DNA of 46,492 nucleotides from an uncultured Myxococcales bacterium (GTDB lineage Bacteria; Myxococcota_A; Polyangia; Nannocystales; Nannocystaceae): assembly GCA_902826865.1 (NCBI GenBank), contig CADEGN010000020.1:1-46492 (forward strand). Reading direction: 5' to 3'. The notes beneath the pieces were generated by a model that was given only the letters and a program-made list of their open reading frames with translations, was not told the DNA's origin and did no database searches. Position numbers and translations under genes: made by a program. Shown piece by piece: positions 1-7,328 of this stretch (position 1 is the stretch's first letter; each line of letters opens with the position of its first letter).

Positions 1-2
1 GC

Positions 3-1067
3 TCGCTGGTGTTTCTGAACGCCTGCGGAGATAGCGGCGCCACGGCCGATCCGACCGCGGGGGATGGTGCGACGACCGGGCCAGACACGACAACTGGATC
101 GAGCAGTTCGGGCGCTCTCGCCGAGAGCGGACAGATGGGTAGTGAAGCGTCGACCGGTTCATCCACCTCATCGGCTGGGTCTGCCTCTTCCACGGACGTC
201 ACGTCTTCCGCCGAGTCCGGTAGCGAGACAGGCCAGCATACGTGTGAGTCTTGCAGCGCGGAGTTACCCGCGGGCTGGCTCGGACCCATCGCCTATGCCC
301 ACGTGACCCCGGGGAGTTCGCCGCCAACGTGCGGCTCGGACATGCTCGAAAGCGGGCCGCACCTCTTCGCCGGCCTCGCCCCGCCGGCACCCGCCGCATG
401 CGAGTGCTCGTGCACGACGGACGAGGACAATGTCTCCTGTAACCGGGCCGTATATACCGGCGCTGCTTCGGGCGAGGCACAGTGCCATGGATCGTACTAC
501 GGGATCTACAACGACGATTGCATGAACGTCAGCGTGGACGGCGAGATTCAATGGTATGCCGCCGCCATCTACGGCTTCTACTACGCTTGCAACCCGCAGA
601 GCAGCCAGACGCTTGCGGAGATCTCGTGGGCCTCGGAAATCGCCACGTGTTACGTGTCTCCGACATCGTCCGGTTGTGACGACGGCAAAGTCTGCATGCC
701 ACCACTGCCGGAGGGGTTTGAGGCGAAATGGTGCCTCTACAAGGACGGCGATCGCGAATGCCCCGCCGGCACGTACTCGGAGAAGACGGTGTTTTGGCGG
801 GGAGTCGACGACACACGCAGGTGCAGTAGCTGCTACTGCGGGCCGGAGTCAGGTGGTTGTGAGGCAACGGAACTGCTGATCTACCCCGAGGCCGACTGTA
901 TGGGAACGCCAGTGGCTGCCCTTTCGCATTCGGAACAGTGCGTCGACGCCACCGGAGGTTCGATCCGGCCCGTCAGCACGCCGCTCGTGTGCGGTGTGAC
1001 CCAGATGACCGAACCACAGGGTGAAGCGGTGCCGACCGATCCAGTCACGCTCTGCTGCAGCGAGTGA
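3..1067 (+). CDS. Cys-rich lipoprotein, 5' partial
   Basis: The reading frame is open to the left edge, so the start and most of the signal peptide lie outside the window. The visible N-terminus reads SLVFLNACGDS, which fits the end of a lipobox (L-N-A-C), so the mature protein would be lipid-anchored. About 70 residues of Ser/Thr/Gly/Ala-rich linker follow. The remaining ~270 residues hold some 30 cysteines, many in close pairs (CESC, CECSC, CSSCYC, final CC). No enzymatic motif is recognisable. Linker-plus-Cys-rich lipoproteins of this build are typical of Nannocystaceae-type myxobacteria. The next gene starts about 200 bp downstream with no clear link. Confidence 0.75.
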   Translation, partial: SLVFLNACGDSGATADPTAGDGATTGPDTTTGSSSSGALAESGQMGSEASTGSSTSSAGSASSTDVTSSAESGSETGQHTCESCSAELPAGWLGPIAYAHVTPGSSPPTCGSDMLESGPHLFAGLAPPAPAACECSCTTDEDNVSCNRAVYTGAASGEAQCHGSYYGIYNDDCMNVSVDGEIQWYAAAIYGFYYACNPQSSQTLAEISWASEIATCYVSPTSSGCDDGKVCMPPLPEGFEAKWCLYKDGDRECPAGTYSEKTVFWRGVDDTRRCSSCYCGPESGGCEATELLIYPEADCMGTPVAALSHSEQCVDATGGSIRPVSTPLVCGVTQMTEPQGEAVPTDPVTLCCSE

Positions 1068-1268
1068 GGAGCGGAGCGGCCGCATCGCCGCCACCAGCAC
1101 GCGGAAGCCCGGCGGCCCTCCGATCCGGCCTGCGCGCGCGAGGCAGCCCCGCCGATGAAATCTGGGTAGCAGGGACGCACCATCGAGCTGCCGAGTGCGG
1201 CCAGCACTCGAACGTCTGCGCCGAGCTTGCGTTCGCCCACGTGCCGGTGTGAACTGCGGGGCGCGGCC

Positions 1269-4229
1269 ATGGAAGTCGGCGGCCAAGCGAGTTCGATGCC
1301 GGGATGTCCCCAGGACGCCGCGCTGGTCGAGCTTGCTTCCGGCACGCTCGCCGTGGCGGAGGCCGCGGCCCTACGTGAACACCTAGAGCGGTGTGACAAT
1401 TGTCGGCTTGCGATCGCCGCCGTGCTTCGTGAAGGGCGCCCACGCGACACCCAAGCGAGGCTCGGGGCGCTGGCGCCCGGCACGGTTGTCGCGGCGCGCT
1501 ATCGAGTGATTCGACCGATCGGCAGCGGTGGGATGGGCGAGGTTCACGAGGCCTGGGACCTCAACCTCGAACGACGAGTCGCCCTCAAGACCCTGCTGCC
1601 ACGCGGGGACGACCTCATCGACGTCGAACGTCGGATGGCTCGGCTCGTGCGCGAGAGCAAGGCCATGGCTCGCCTGCGCCACCCCAATGTTGTGACGGTC
1701 TTCGACGCAGGCCGCTGGGGCGCACAGGCCTACGTGGTGATGGAGCTCGTCGAAGGAGAGACGCTCCGTTCGTGGGAAGCAAGACCGCACACACACGAAG
1801 AGATCGTCGCGATGTTTCTTCAGGCGGCGCGTGGGTTGCAGGCCGCGCACGAGCAGAACGTGATTCACCGCGACTTCAAGCCCGACAACGTGCTCATCGA
1901 CAAACACGGGCGGCTGCAGGTCACCGATTTCGGCCTCGCCCGGATTGTCCATGATGGCGGCAACGTCGACCCGCTCGATTCAGCGTCGCGAGACCAGCCG
2001 GTGCGGGCGGTCACGTCTACCGTCAATGTCAGTGGCTCGTTGACCGAGACGGGCACGGCAGTTGGAACGCCGGCCTACATGGCCCCCGAGCAGTTCCGCA
2101 GCCAAGACGCGGGCATTGCCGCCGATGTGTTCGCGTTTTGCGCGGCGCTCCATGAGGCGCTCGCTGGGCAGCGCCCGTTCGTGGGCGATTCTCCACGGGA
2201 CATTCAGCGCGCGCAGCGAGAAGGGGCGAGTGAGCTCGCGCTGCAGCGTGCCGGAGTATCGGCCTGGTTGCGCGCCGCGATTCTCGCTGGCTTGCAGTAC
2301 GATCCCTCGCTTCGCCCATGCGACGTCGCCTCGCTGATCCGGACGCTTGAGTCGCCGAAGCGTCGGCACGCGCGCCGGTGGCTTGCAGCGGGCGCGGGGA
2401 TCGCGATTGTCGGGGCCGTCGGCGTGTTCGGGAGTCGGACGCAGCCGGAGCTCTGCGCGGTCGGAGATCCCCTGCAGGGTGTGTGGGACGAGCGCGTGCG
2501 GGCCGGGATCACTCAGAGCGTGGACTCGAAGTCGCGCGATTGGGTCCGCGTCGAAAACGCCTTCGACAAGTGGGCCGAGAATTGGTCGGCGGCCTGGTCC
2601 GAGAGTTGTGTCGCCCGCGACGCCGTGCGCCAGGCCTGCCTTGCTGGTCTTCGCCAGCGCGTTGGCGGACTGACCCATGGTATGGCCGCGGGGTCGATCG
2701 CCAGTGACGCGGCCGAGCGCGTGTTGCCAACGGTTTCGAGTTGCGCGGTCGATCGAGAGCTCGCCCTGGCCTCGCCGGAACCCGACGAGCCCCAACTGCG
2801 GGCGCAGGTGCGATCGGTCCGCGAAGCGATCGCGGAGCTCGAGACGCGGATCGAGGCCGGCGATCTCGGAGATCTGGTCGGTGAAGCCGAGGCGATCGAG
2901 GGCCGCGCTCGCAACCTTGGATTTGGCCCGCTGCACGCGGAGACTTTATTCGTTGTTGGTGTCGCCCAATCCGCGGCTGGCCAGCCGCAGCTCGCCCGGG
3001 CAACGCATCTCGCAGCTGCGCAGCGCGCTGGAGCGAGCGGTCACGACGTGTTGGCATCGCAGGCATGGCTGGCCCTCGTCGATCTCGAAGCCCAGGACCC
3101 GAGCGACCCGCCGCGTGGCCTCGAGTACGGCGCCAACGCGATGGCGGCCGCCGACCGAGTTGGAACAGGCGCGCTCGCTCGCGAGATTCGCAGCCGCGCG
3201 CATTACACGCTAGGTGTGTTCGCGCAGGCCGACTTGCGCCCGGGCGATGCGCTGCGGGAATTCACCGCCGCCAAGGAAGCGCCGATCGACTCCGATCCGC
3301 GGTTCCAGCTGTCCGTGCTCGAAGCCATCGCGGTGGCGCAAGCGGACAGCGGGCAATACGAAGACGCTCTGGTGACTCACCTCGCCCTGGCCGATCGGTA
3401 CGCTCAAGAGCTGGGTGGGGAGGATCCGGCCCTCGTCCTGTCCTGGACGAACATTGGCATTGCGAGTGCTGGGCTGGGCCGTTCCAGCGACGCTTTGGTG
3501 GCGTTTCAGCGCGCCACGCATACGGCTCGCGAGTCACTCGGAGTGCATCATCCGGACTACGGGATGGCTCTTCACAACGAAGCGGAGTTGCTGCAATCCA
3601 CGGGTCACTACGGGGAGGCGCTTGGGAAGTTCGTCGAGGCTGAATCCATCGCGATCGAGGCCTTCGGCGCAGATCATTTTCGTGTCGGCGCTGCCGTGGA
3701 GCACCGGGCGGGAACGCTCCAGGCCCTCGGTCGCTATGAGGAAGCGCTCCCGCTCATGCGGCGCGCGCTCGCGATCTACGAGCGTCGCGGACGGCGCGGG
3801 GATGCCGCCACGTGTCGCGCCAATCTCGCCGATCTCTTGCGCGAGTCGGGCCGGCCCCAAGAGGCGCTGGTGGAGGCGGATGCGGCCGTGCTAGAGCTCG
3901 CTGATCTCGCCGAATTCCGGGTGCCGTACGGCTACGCGCTCGCGGTGTACGGAGAGATCCTGGTGGAGCTCGGGCGGGATCACGAGGCGATCGACCCACT
4001 TGAGCGCGCGATCGCACAGTTGCACGCTGCCGGCAATCTCACCCTCTCGGCTGTCGCCGAGTTTGCGCTTGCACGAGCGCTGGCACGCGTTGGCGGCGAC
4101 CGTGCGCGGACACTGGCGCTGGCCGATGCAGCAGAGGCAGTGTGGGCAGCAGAGCCGCTGGCGTGGACGCTGAGGCGGCAGCAGCTGCAGTCGTGGCGCG
4201 CGGCGCTGGAGAACGGGCGAGCGTATTGA
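1269..4229 (+). CDS. Serine/threonine protein kinase with N-terminal zinc-finger-like motif and C-terminal TPRs
   Basis: Hanks-type protein kinase of about 986 aa. Residues 20-50 resemble an anti-sigma-type zinc finger (H38-x3-C42-x2-C45). The kinase domain spans about 78-360: glycine loop GSGGMGEV, Lys107 in VALK, catalytic HRD at 200-202, Asn207, DFG at 220-222, and the APE motif as MAPEQ. One membrane segment follows at about 371-388. The remaining ~600 residues are Ala/Glu-rich helical repeats that read as tetratricopeptide repeats and would sit on the far side of the membrane. I chose the ATG at 1269; an upstream ATG at 1227 and one at 1296 are alternatives. All catalytic residues are present, so it should be active. 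Substrates are unknown. This architecture is common in myxobacteria. Confidence 0.93.
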   Translation: MEVGGQASSMPGCPQDAALVELASGTLAVAEAAALREHLERCDNCRLAIAAVLREGRPRDTQARLGALAPGTVVAARYRVIRPIGSGGMGEVHEAWDLNLERRVALKTLLPRGDDLIDVERRMARLVRESKAMARLRHPNVVTVFDAGRWGAQAYVVMELVEGETLRSWEARPHTHEEIVAMFLQAARGLQAAHEQNVIHRDFKPDNVLIDKHGRLQVTDFGLARIVHDGGNVDPLDSASRDQPVRAVTSTVNVSGSLTETGTAVGTPAYMAPEQFRSQDAGIAADVFAFCAALHEALAGQRPFVGDSPRDIQRAQREGASELALQRAGVSAWLRAAILAGLQYDPSLRPCDVASLIRTLESPKRRHARRWLAAGAGIAIVGAVGVFGSRTQPELCAVGDPLQGVWDERVRAGITQSVDSKSRDWVRVENAFDKWAENWSAAWSESCVARDAVRQACLAGLRQRVGGLTHGMAAGSIASDAAERVLPTVSSCAVDRELALASPEPDEPQLRAQVRSVREAIAELETRIEAGDLGDLVGEAEAIEGRARNLGFGPLHAETLFVVGVAQSAAGQPQLARATHLAAAQRAGASGHDVLASQAWLALVDLEAQDPSDPPRGLEYGANAMAAADRVGTGALAREIRSRAHYTLGVFAQADLRPGDALREFTAAKEAPIDSDPRFQLSVLEAIAVAQADSGQYEDALVTHLALADRYAQELGGEDPALVLSWTNIGIASAGLGRSSDALVAFQRATHTARESLGVHHPDYGMALHNEAELLQSTGHYGEALGKFVEAESIAIEAFGADHFRVGAAVEHRAGTLQALGRYEEALPLMRRALAIYERRGRRGDAATCRANLADLLRESGRPQEALVEADAAVLELADLAEFRVPYGYALAVYGEILVELGRDHEAIDPLERAIAQLHAAGNLTLSAVAEFALARALARVGGDRARTLALADAAEAVWAAEPLAWTLRRQQLQSWRAALENGRAY

Positions 4230-4308
4230 CCGCGGGAAGGGGGGTGCCACGATGATCGGCGCACGTTCCTGGCGGCTTGCCTGCCAACTGCGGTAACCAA
4301 TCTCCGAC

Positions 4309-5451
4309 GTGCGGGCGCGGGTCACCGTCTTCGCAATACTCCTTGGCGGTTGCGGGCACGCGCGCTCGCGGGCGAGCGAGGGCATCGCGTCGGTCCCAAG
4401 GACCGCAGTTCCGACCGAGACCGCCGTCCCGACCGAGACCGCACCGCTGACCCCCGTCGCGCCGCCGCCACGCGCGGACACACGCCCTCGGGTCGCTATC
4501 CTCCCCGAGGATCCGCCACGCGCCGTCGGTGTCGCCGATGTCGTCTCCCTTTCCGAGGAAGAGCGAGCGATCTTCCACAACTCAGTCGAGCATCCTCCGA
4601 CCAAGGCGCGCGGCGGGATCACCAAGGCGCTCGAGGACGTCTCGTACATCATCGGCAACGAGTGGACATTGGACGCATTCGCACCGGCGATCGCTGGTAA
4701 GGGCGGCGGTTACGTAGGGGTCGGGCCCGATCAGGCCTACCTCTTTGTCGGCTGGCAGCGACCGGAGTTTGCCTGGCTTGTCGACTACGACGACAAGGTC
4801 CTGCGCGTGCACACGCTGTACGCGATCTTGCTCGCGCATAGCGAGACTCGGGCCGAGTTTCTCGCCGCGTTCGAACCAGGGGCAAGCGAACGAATCGCCA
4901 AGCTGATCGCAGCCGATGCCACCGATAGTCGGGTACGTCGTTTGTACCGCAACAACCGCGAGATGTTCCGCTTTCGTCTGCGTACGCTCGAACGCGGCCT
5001 GCGCAAGCGCGGTGTGGCGAGCTGGCTAACCGACGATGATACGTATCAATACGTGCGGAGCATGGTGATGGCTGGCCGCGTGCGGCCAATGCGGGTCAAC
5101 CTCCTCGAACCTGACGGCGTCGCCGGCATCGCGCGCGCTGCTGAACGGCTCGGGCTGCCGATCCGCGTGGTCTACCTGTCGAACGCCGAGGAGTACTGGG
5201 ACAGCTACGATCCTCAGTTTATCGCGAACATCGACGCACTGCCGATCGACGACGCGAGCGTGCTGCTTCGTACGACGTTAATCTGGAGCATCAACCGCGA
5301 CTACATTTACAATGTGCAGTCGCTCGCAAACTACCGCAGGTGGCTCAAGGTGGCGCATGACGTCGGCGACATCGTCGGCAAGAAGCCGCGCGGCGACCGT
5401 GGCCGGATCAACGTCGTGCACACCACGCATGAGCCAGCGCCGACCCAATGA
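4309..5451 (+). CDS. Lipoprotein resembling the LIC_10091 family
   Basis: Protein of 380 aa from a GTG start. The N-terminus is a short signal with lipobox LLGGC, followed by a Pro/Thr-rich linker containing a doubled TAVPTE hexapeptide. The body has a distinctive stretch, GGGYVGVGPDQAYLFVGW, then WLVDYDDKVLRVH. This closely resembles the GVGPEQN...VDIRR signature that I associate with LIC_10091-family proteins, which are of unknown function and possibly Rossmann-like. A further segment around residues 260-300 (MRVNLLEPDG, IRVVYLSNAEEYW) fits the same family. The reaction is unknown. The gene lies 79 bp after the kinase and may be cotranscribed with it. It converges on the FGE-like gene at 5494. 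Confidence 0.7.
   Translation: MRARVTVFAILLGGCGHARSRASEGIASVPRTAVPTETAVPTETAPLTPVAPPPRADTRPRVAILPEDPPRAVGVADVVSLSEEERAIFHNSVEHPPTKARGGITKALEDVSYIIGNEWTLDAFAPAIAGKGGGYVGVGPDQAYLFVGWQRPEFAWLVDYDDKVLRVHTLYAILLAHSETRAEFLAAFEPGASERIAKLIAADATDSRVRRLYRNNREMFRFRLRTLERGLRKRGVASWLTDDDTYQYVRSMVMAGRVRPMRVNLLEPDGVAGIARAAERLGLPIRVVYLSNAEEYWDSYDPQFIANIDALPIDDASVLLRTTLIWSINRDYIYNVQSLANYRRWLKVAHDVGDIVGKKPRGDRGRINVVHTTHEPAPTQ
4402..4437 (+). repeat. Two 18-bp tandem units coding TAVPTE
   Basis: Two adjacent 18-bp units (4402-4419 and 4420-4437) differ at two positions. Each encodes Thr-Ala-Val-Pro-Thr-Glu in the linker of the preceding lipoprotein. The unit length preserves the frame. Confidence 0.8.
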
Positions 5452-5493
5452 CATCGATCGGCGGCATTCGCCGTGGCGATTGAGCAGCCCGCG

Positions 5494-6429
5494 TCAACCC
5501 CCCGTGCTGCCACGGGCAGTGTCCGGATTTCTCGCGTCCATTCGCGGTGCCTCGGGCGCGAGCGGCTCATCGCGGATAGCGGCAGCCTGCTCGAGCGTGG
5601 CTGCGCAGCGAAATCCGAAATGGTGAAATGGCCGGTTGTTCGGTGGCTGCGGACGGCGGTACCAGCCCACCGCGTAGGTCCCACTCCAATACCATGATCC
5701 TCCCTTGACCAACTTCTCGCCGTGGCCAGGACACTCATCGACGCCACCGCACGGACCGCGCGGATCGACACCGCTGCAGTCCGCACCACAGGCGGCATAG
5801 TCGGCGCTGTACCAGTCGGAGACGTATTCCCACGCGTTGCCCGCCATGTCGAATAACCCGTAGGCGCCGGGCGGCCGCGATCCGACCACGAATGTGCGGC
5901 CTTTGTTCGGGGTCGAGCTTCGCGCCATGATCGTGCCGCAACTGCGCCCGCGGTGGTCGCGAATCACTGCGTGGCGACACGTTGCCTTCTCGTCGCCCCA
6001 GGGGAACGCGTGGCCATCTGGTCCACGTGCGGCCTTCTCCCATTGCGCCTCCGTGGGCAACTGCTTTCCGTGGGCCTCGCAATAGGCCTTGGCACCGAAC
6101 CATGTCACGCCGACGATCGGTTGGTGCTTGCGCGAAAAGTCGGGGTAGAAAGGTCCGCCCTTGGGACACCTGCCCGCGGCCACACACGCCTTGTACTCGG
6201 CGATCGTGACCTCGAAGAGGTCCATGTAAAACGTCTGGAGCCAGATCGTTGCGGCCGGGCGTGCATTGGCGTCTCCGTCGTCGGTGCCGCGAACAAACGG
6301 TCCACCCGAAATGCAGGCCATGTTCGCCGGCGCTGCATCACAGGCCGCGATCCTCGTGCCGCCGGGCAACGTGTCCGCAGGCGCCGTCGACAGCAGCGCA
6401 AGCGCGAACGTCAAAAAGAGCCCAATCAC
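5494..6429 (-). CDS. Exported formylglycine-generating-enzyme (SUMF1)-like domain protein
   Basis: Protein of 311 aa. The GTG start at 6429 overlaps the stop of the upstream lipoprotein as GTGA, which indicates translational coupling and excludes the longer ATG start at 6513. Residues 1-17 are a hydrophobic signal peptide. The FGE-sulfatase fold runs about 38-277, with typical landmarks: GGPF.RGT, PTEAQWEKAARG, FPWGD, GLFDMAGNAWEYVSDWY, GGSWYW and terminal GFRCA. True formylglycine-generating enzymes carry a catalytic Cys pair in the last ~40 residues, between the GGSW motif and GFRCA. Here that stretch has none, so sulfatase activation is unlikely and a binding or structural role, or another oxidase-type reaction, is more probable. 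It is the last gene of the 11826-5494 unit. Confidence 0.85.
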   Translation of the reverse strand: MIGLFLTFALALLSTAPADTLPGGTRIAACDAAPANMACISGGPFVRGTDDGDANARPAATIWLQTFYMDLFEVTIAEYKACVAAGRCPKGGPFYPDFSRKHQPIVGVTWFGAKAYCEAHGKQLPTEAQWEKAARGPDGHAFPWGDEKATCRHAVIRDHRGRSCGTIMARSSTPNKGRTFVVGSRPPGAYGLFDMAGNAWEYVSDWYSADYAACGADCSGVDPRGPCGGVDECPGHGEKLVKGGSWYWSGTYAVGWYRRPQPPNNRPFHHFGFRCAATLEQAAAIRDEPLAPEAPRMDARNPDTARGSTGG

Positions 6430-7301
6430 AGTCCCCCGTCGGTGGGCAGTGCGCAAGCACCGACCCACTCGTAGAGGGAAGGCCCGGTGCCCACCGGCCA
6501 AATGCGGACGCATTCATGCTCGGGATAACCTGGACAGGCGGCGCCGGCCGCTGGATCGCGGGTGTCGCAGAGCGGCGTGCAACATCCGCTGGTCGGGCAG
6601 TTGGCCACTTCGTCGTTGTTGGCGCACAAAGATACCGGCGGGCAGTCGTTGGTGAACACGCACGGATCGCCGGTTTGGCCGGTGCCAGGCGAGACATCCG
6701 CGAGGCACACGAAGTGTTTGCCGATGCGATAGCAGGCCTGGTCGCCGGGGCAGTCGTTGCCGAACGGATCGCAGTCGCTGCTGCACAGCTGTGGCAGTAC
6801 ATCGGGGCCGCCCACGCAGCGAGCCTCGGGATCGGCACACGTGGTTAGCCGATCTTCGTCTTCGATGCAAAACGCTGCGCACGTCCCGAGAAGCTCGGTG
6901 GTGTCGTACAGCACGCAGAACGCCCCGCGTTCGCAGTCGTCGTGTCCGCTGGCGGGAAACTCCGACACAGTGCACGGATCGCCAACCGTGCCAGGAGATG
7001 GGGCGAGCGGCACACAACGGGTGGCGTCCTGGCGGTTGCCGCCGTCGCTCGCGTAGGGCATGCACTTCTCCCCGGCCGGGCAGCTGTCCGCGTAGAGCGT
7101 GCAGCTCGTGACCGGGCCGCCGTCGGGCTGGGCGATGAAATCCGCGGCCGTGGTCGGACTGGGTGTCCCGGACTCCGTGCTGCCGGTTGTACTCGAGGAC
7201 GTGGTTGCCGCACCGGTTTCGGGCGCGGCCATGCCGTCGACAGTGCCGCCACACGCCAGCCCCAACGTGAACGCGATGCCCGATCTGATTCCCAGCCGCA
7301 C
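6426..7301 (-). CDS. Cys-rich lipoprotein
   Basis: Protein of 291 aa with signal peptide and lipobox LGLAC at about residues 13-17. A Thr/Ser/Gly-rich linker follows (GAATTSSSTTGSTESG). The mature domain holds about 24 cysteines with regular C-x(5-7)-C spacing, consistent with a small disulfide-rich extracellular domain. It starts 27 bp after the KAP NTPase stop and its stop overlaps the start of the SUMF1-like gene by 4 bp, so all three are probably cotranscribed. No function can be read from the sequence. Confidence 0.85.
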   Translation of the reverse strand: MRLGIRSGIAFTLGLACGGTVDGMAAPETGAATTSSSTTGSTESGTPSPTTAADFIAQPDGGPVTSCTLYADSCPAGEKCMPYASDGGNRQDATRCVPLAPSPGTVGDPCTVSEFPASGHDDCERGAFCVLYDTTELLGTCAAFCIEDEDRLTTCADPEARCVGGPDVLPQLCSSDCDPFGNDCPGDQACYRIGKHFVCLADVSPGTGQTGDPCVFTNDCPPVSLCANNDEVANCPTSGCCTPLCDTRDPAAGAACPGYPEHECVRIWPVGTGPSLYEWVGACALPTDGGL

Positions 7302-7328
7302 CGGGCGACTTTACCAGAGCAGCGCCGG

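Noticed and set aside
1980-2936. 318-codon open frame antisense to the kinase gene
   Set aside because: Arg/Ala/Pro-rich with no motif. It is a shadow of the GC-rich kinase/TPR gene, like many other long antisense frames here.
4252-4296. 14-codon open frame after a G-rich stretch, upstream of the LIC_10091-like gene
   Set aside because: Possible leader peptide, but there is no conservation evidence or attenuator structure to support it.
5459-5473. 5-bp stem between the convergent genes at 5451 and 5494
   Set aside because: Too short, with no T-run, to call a terminator.
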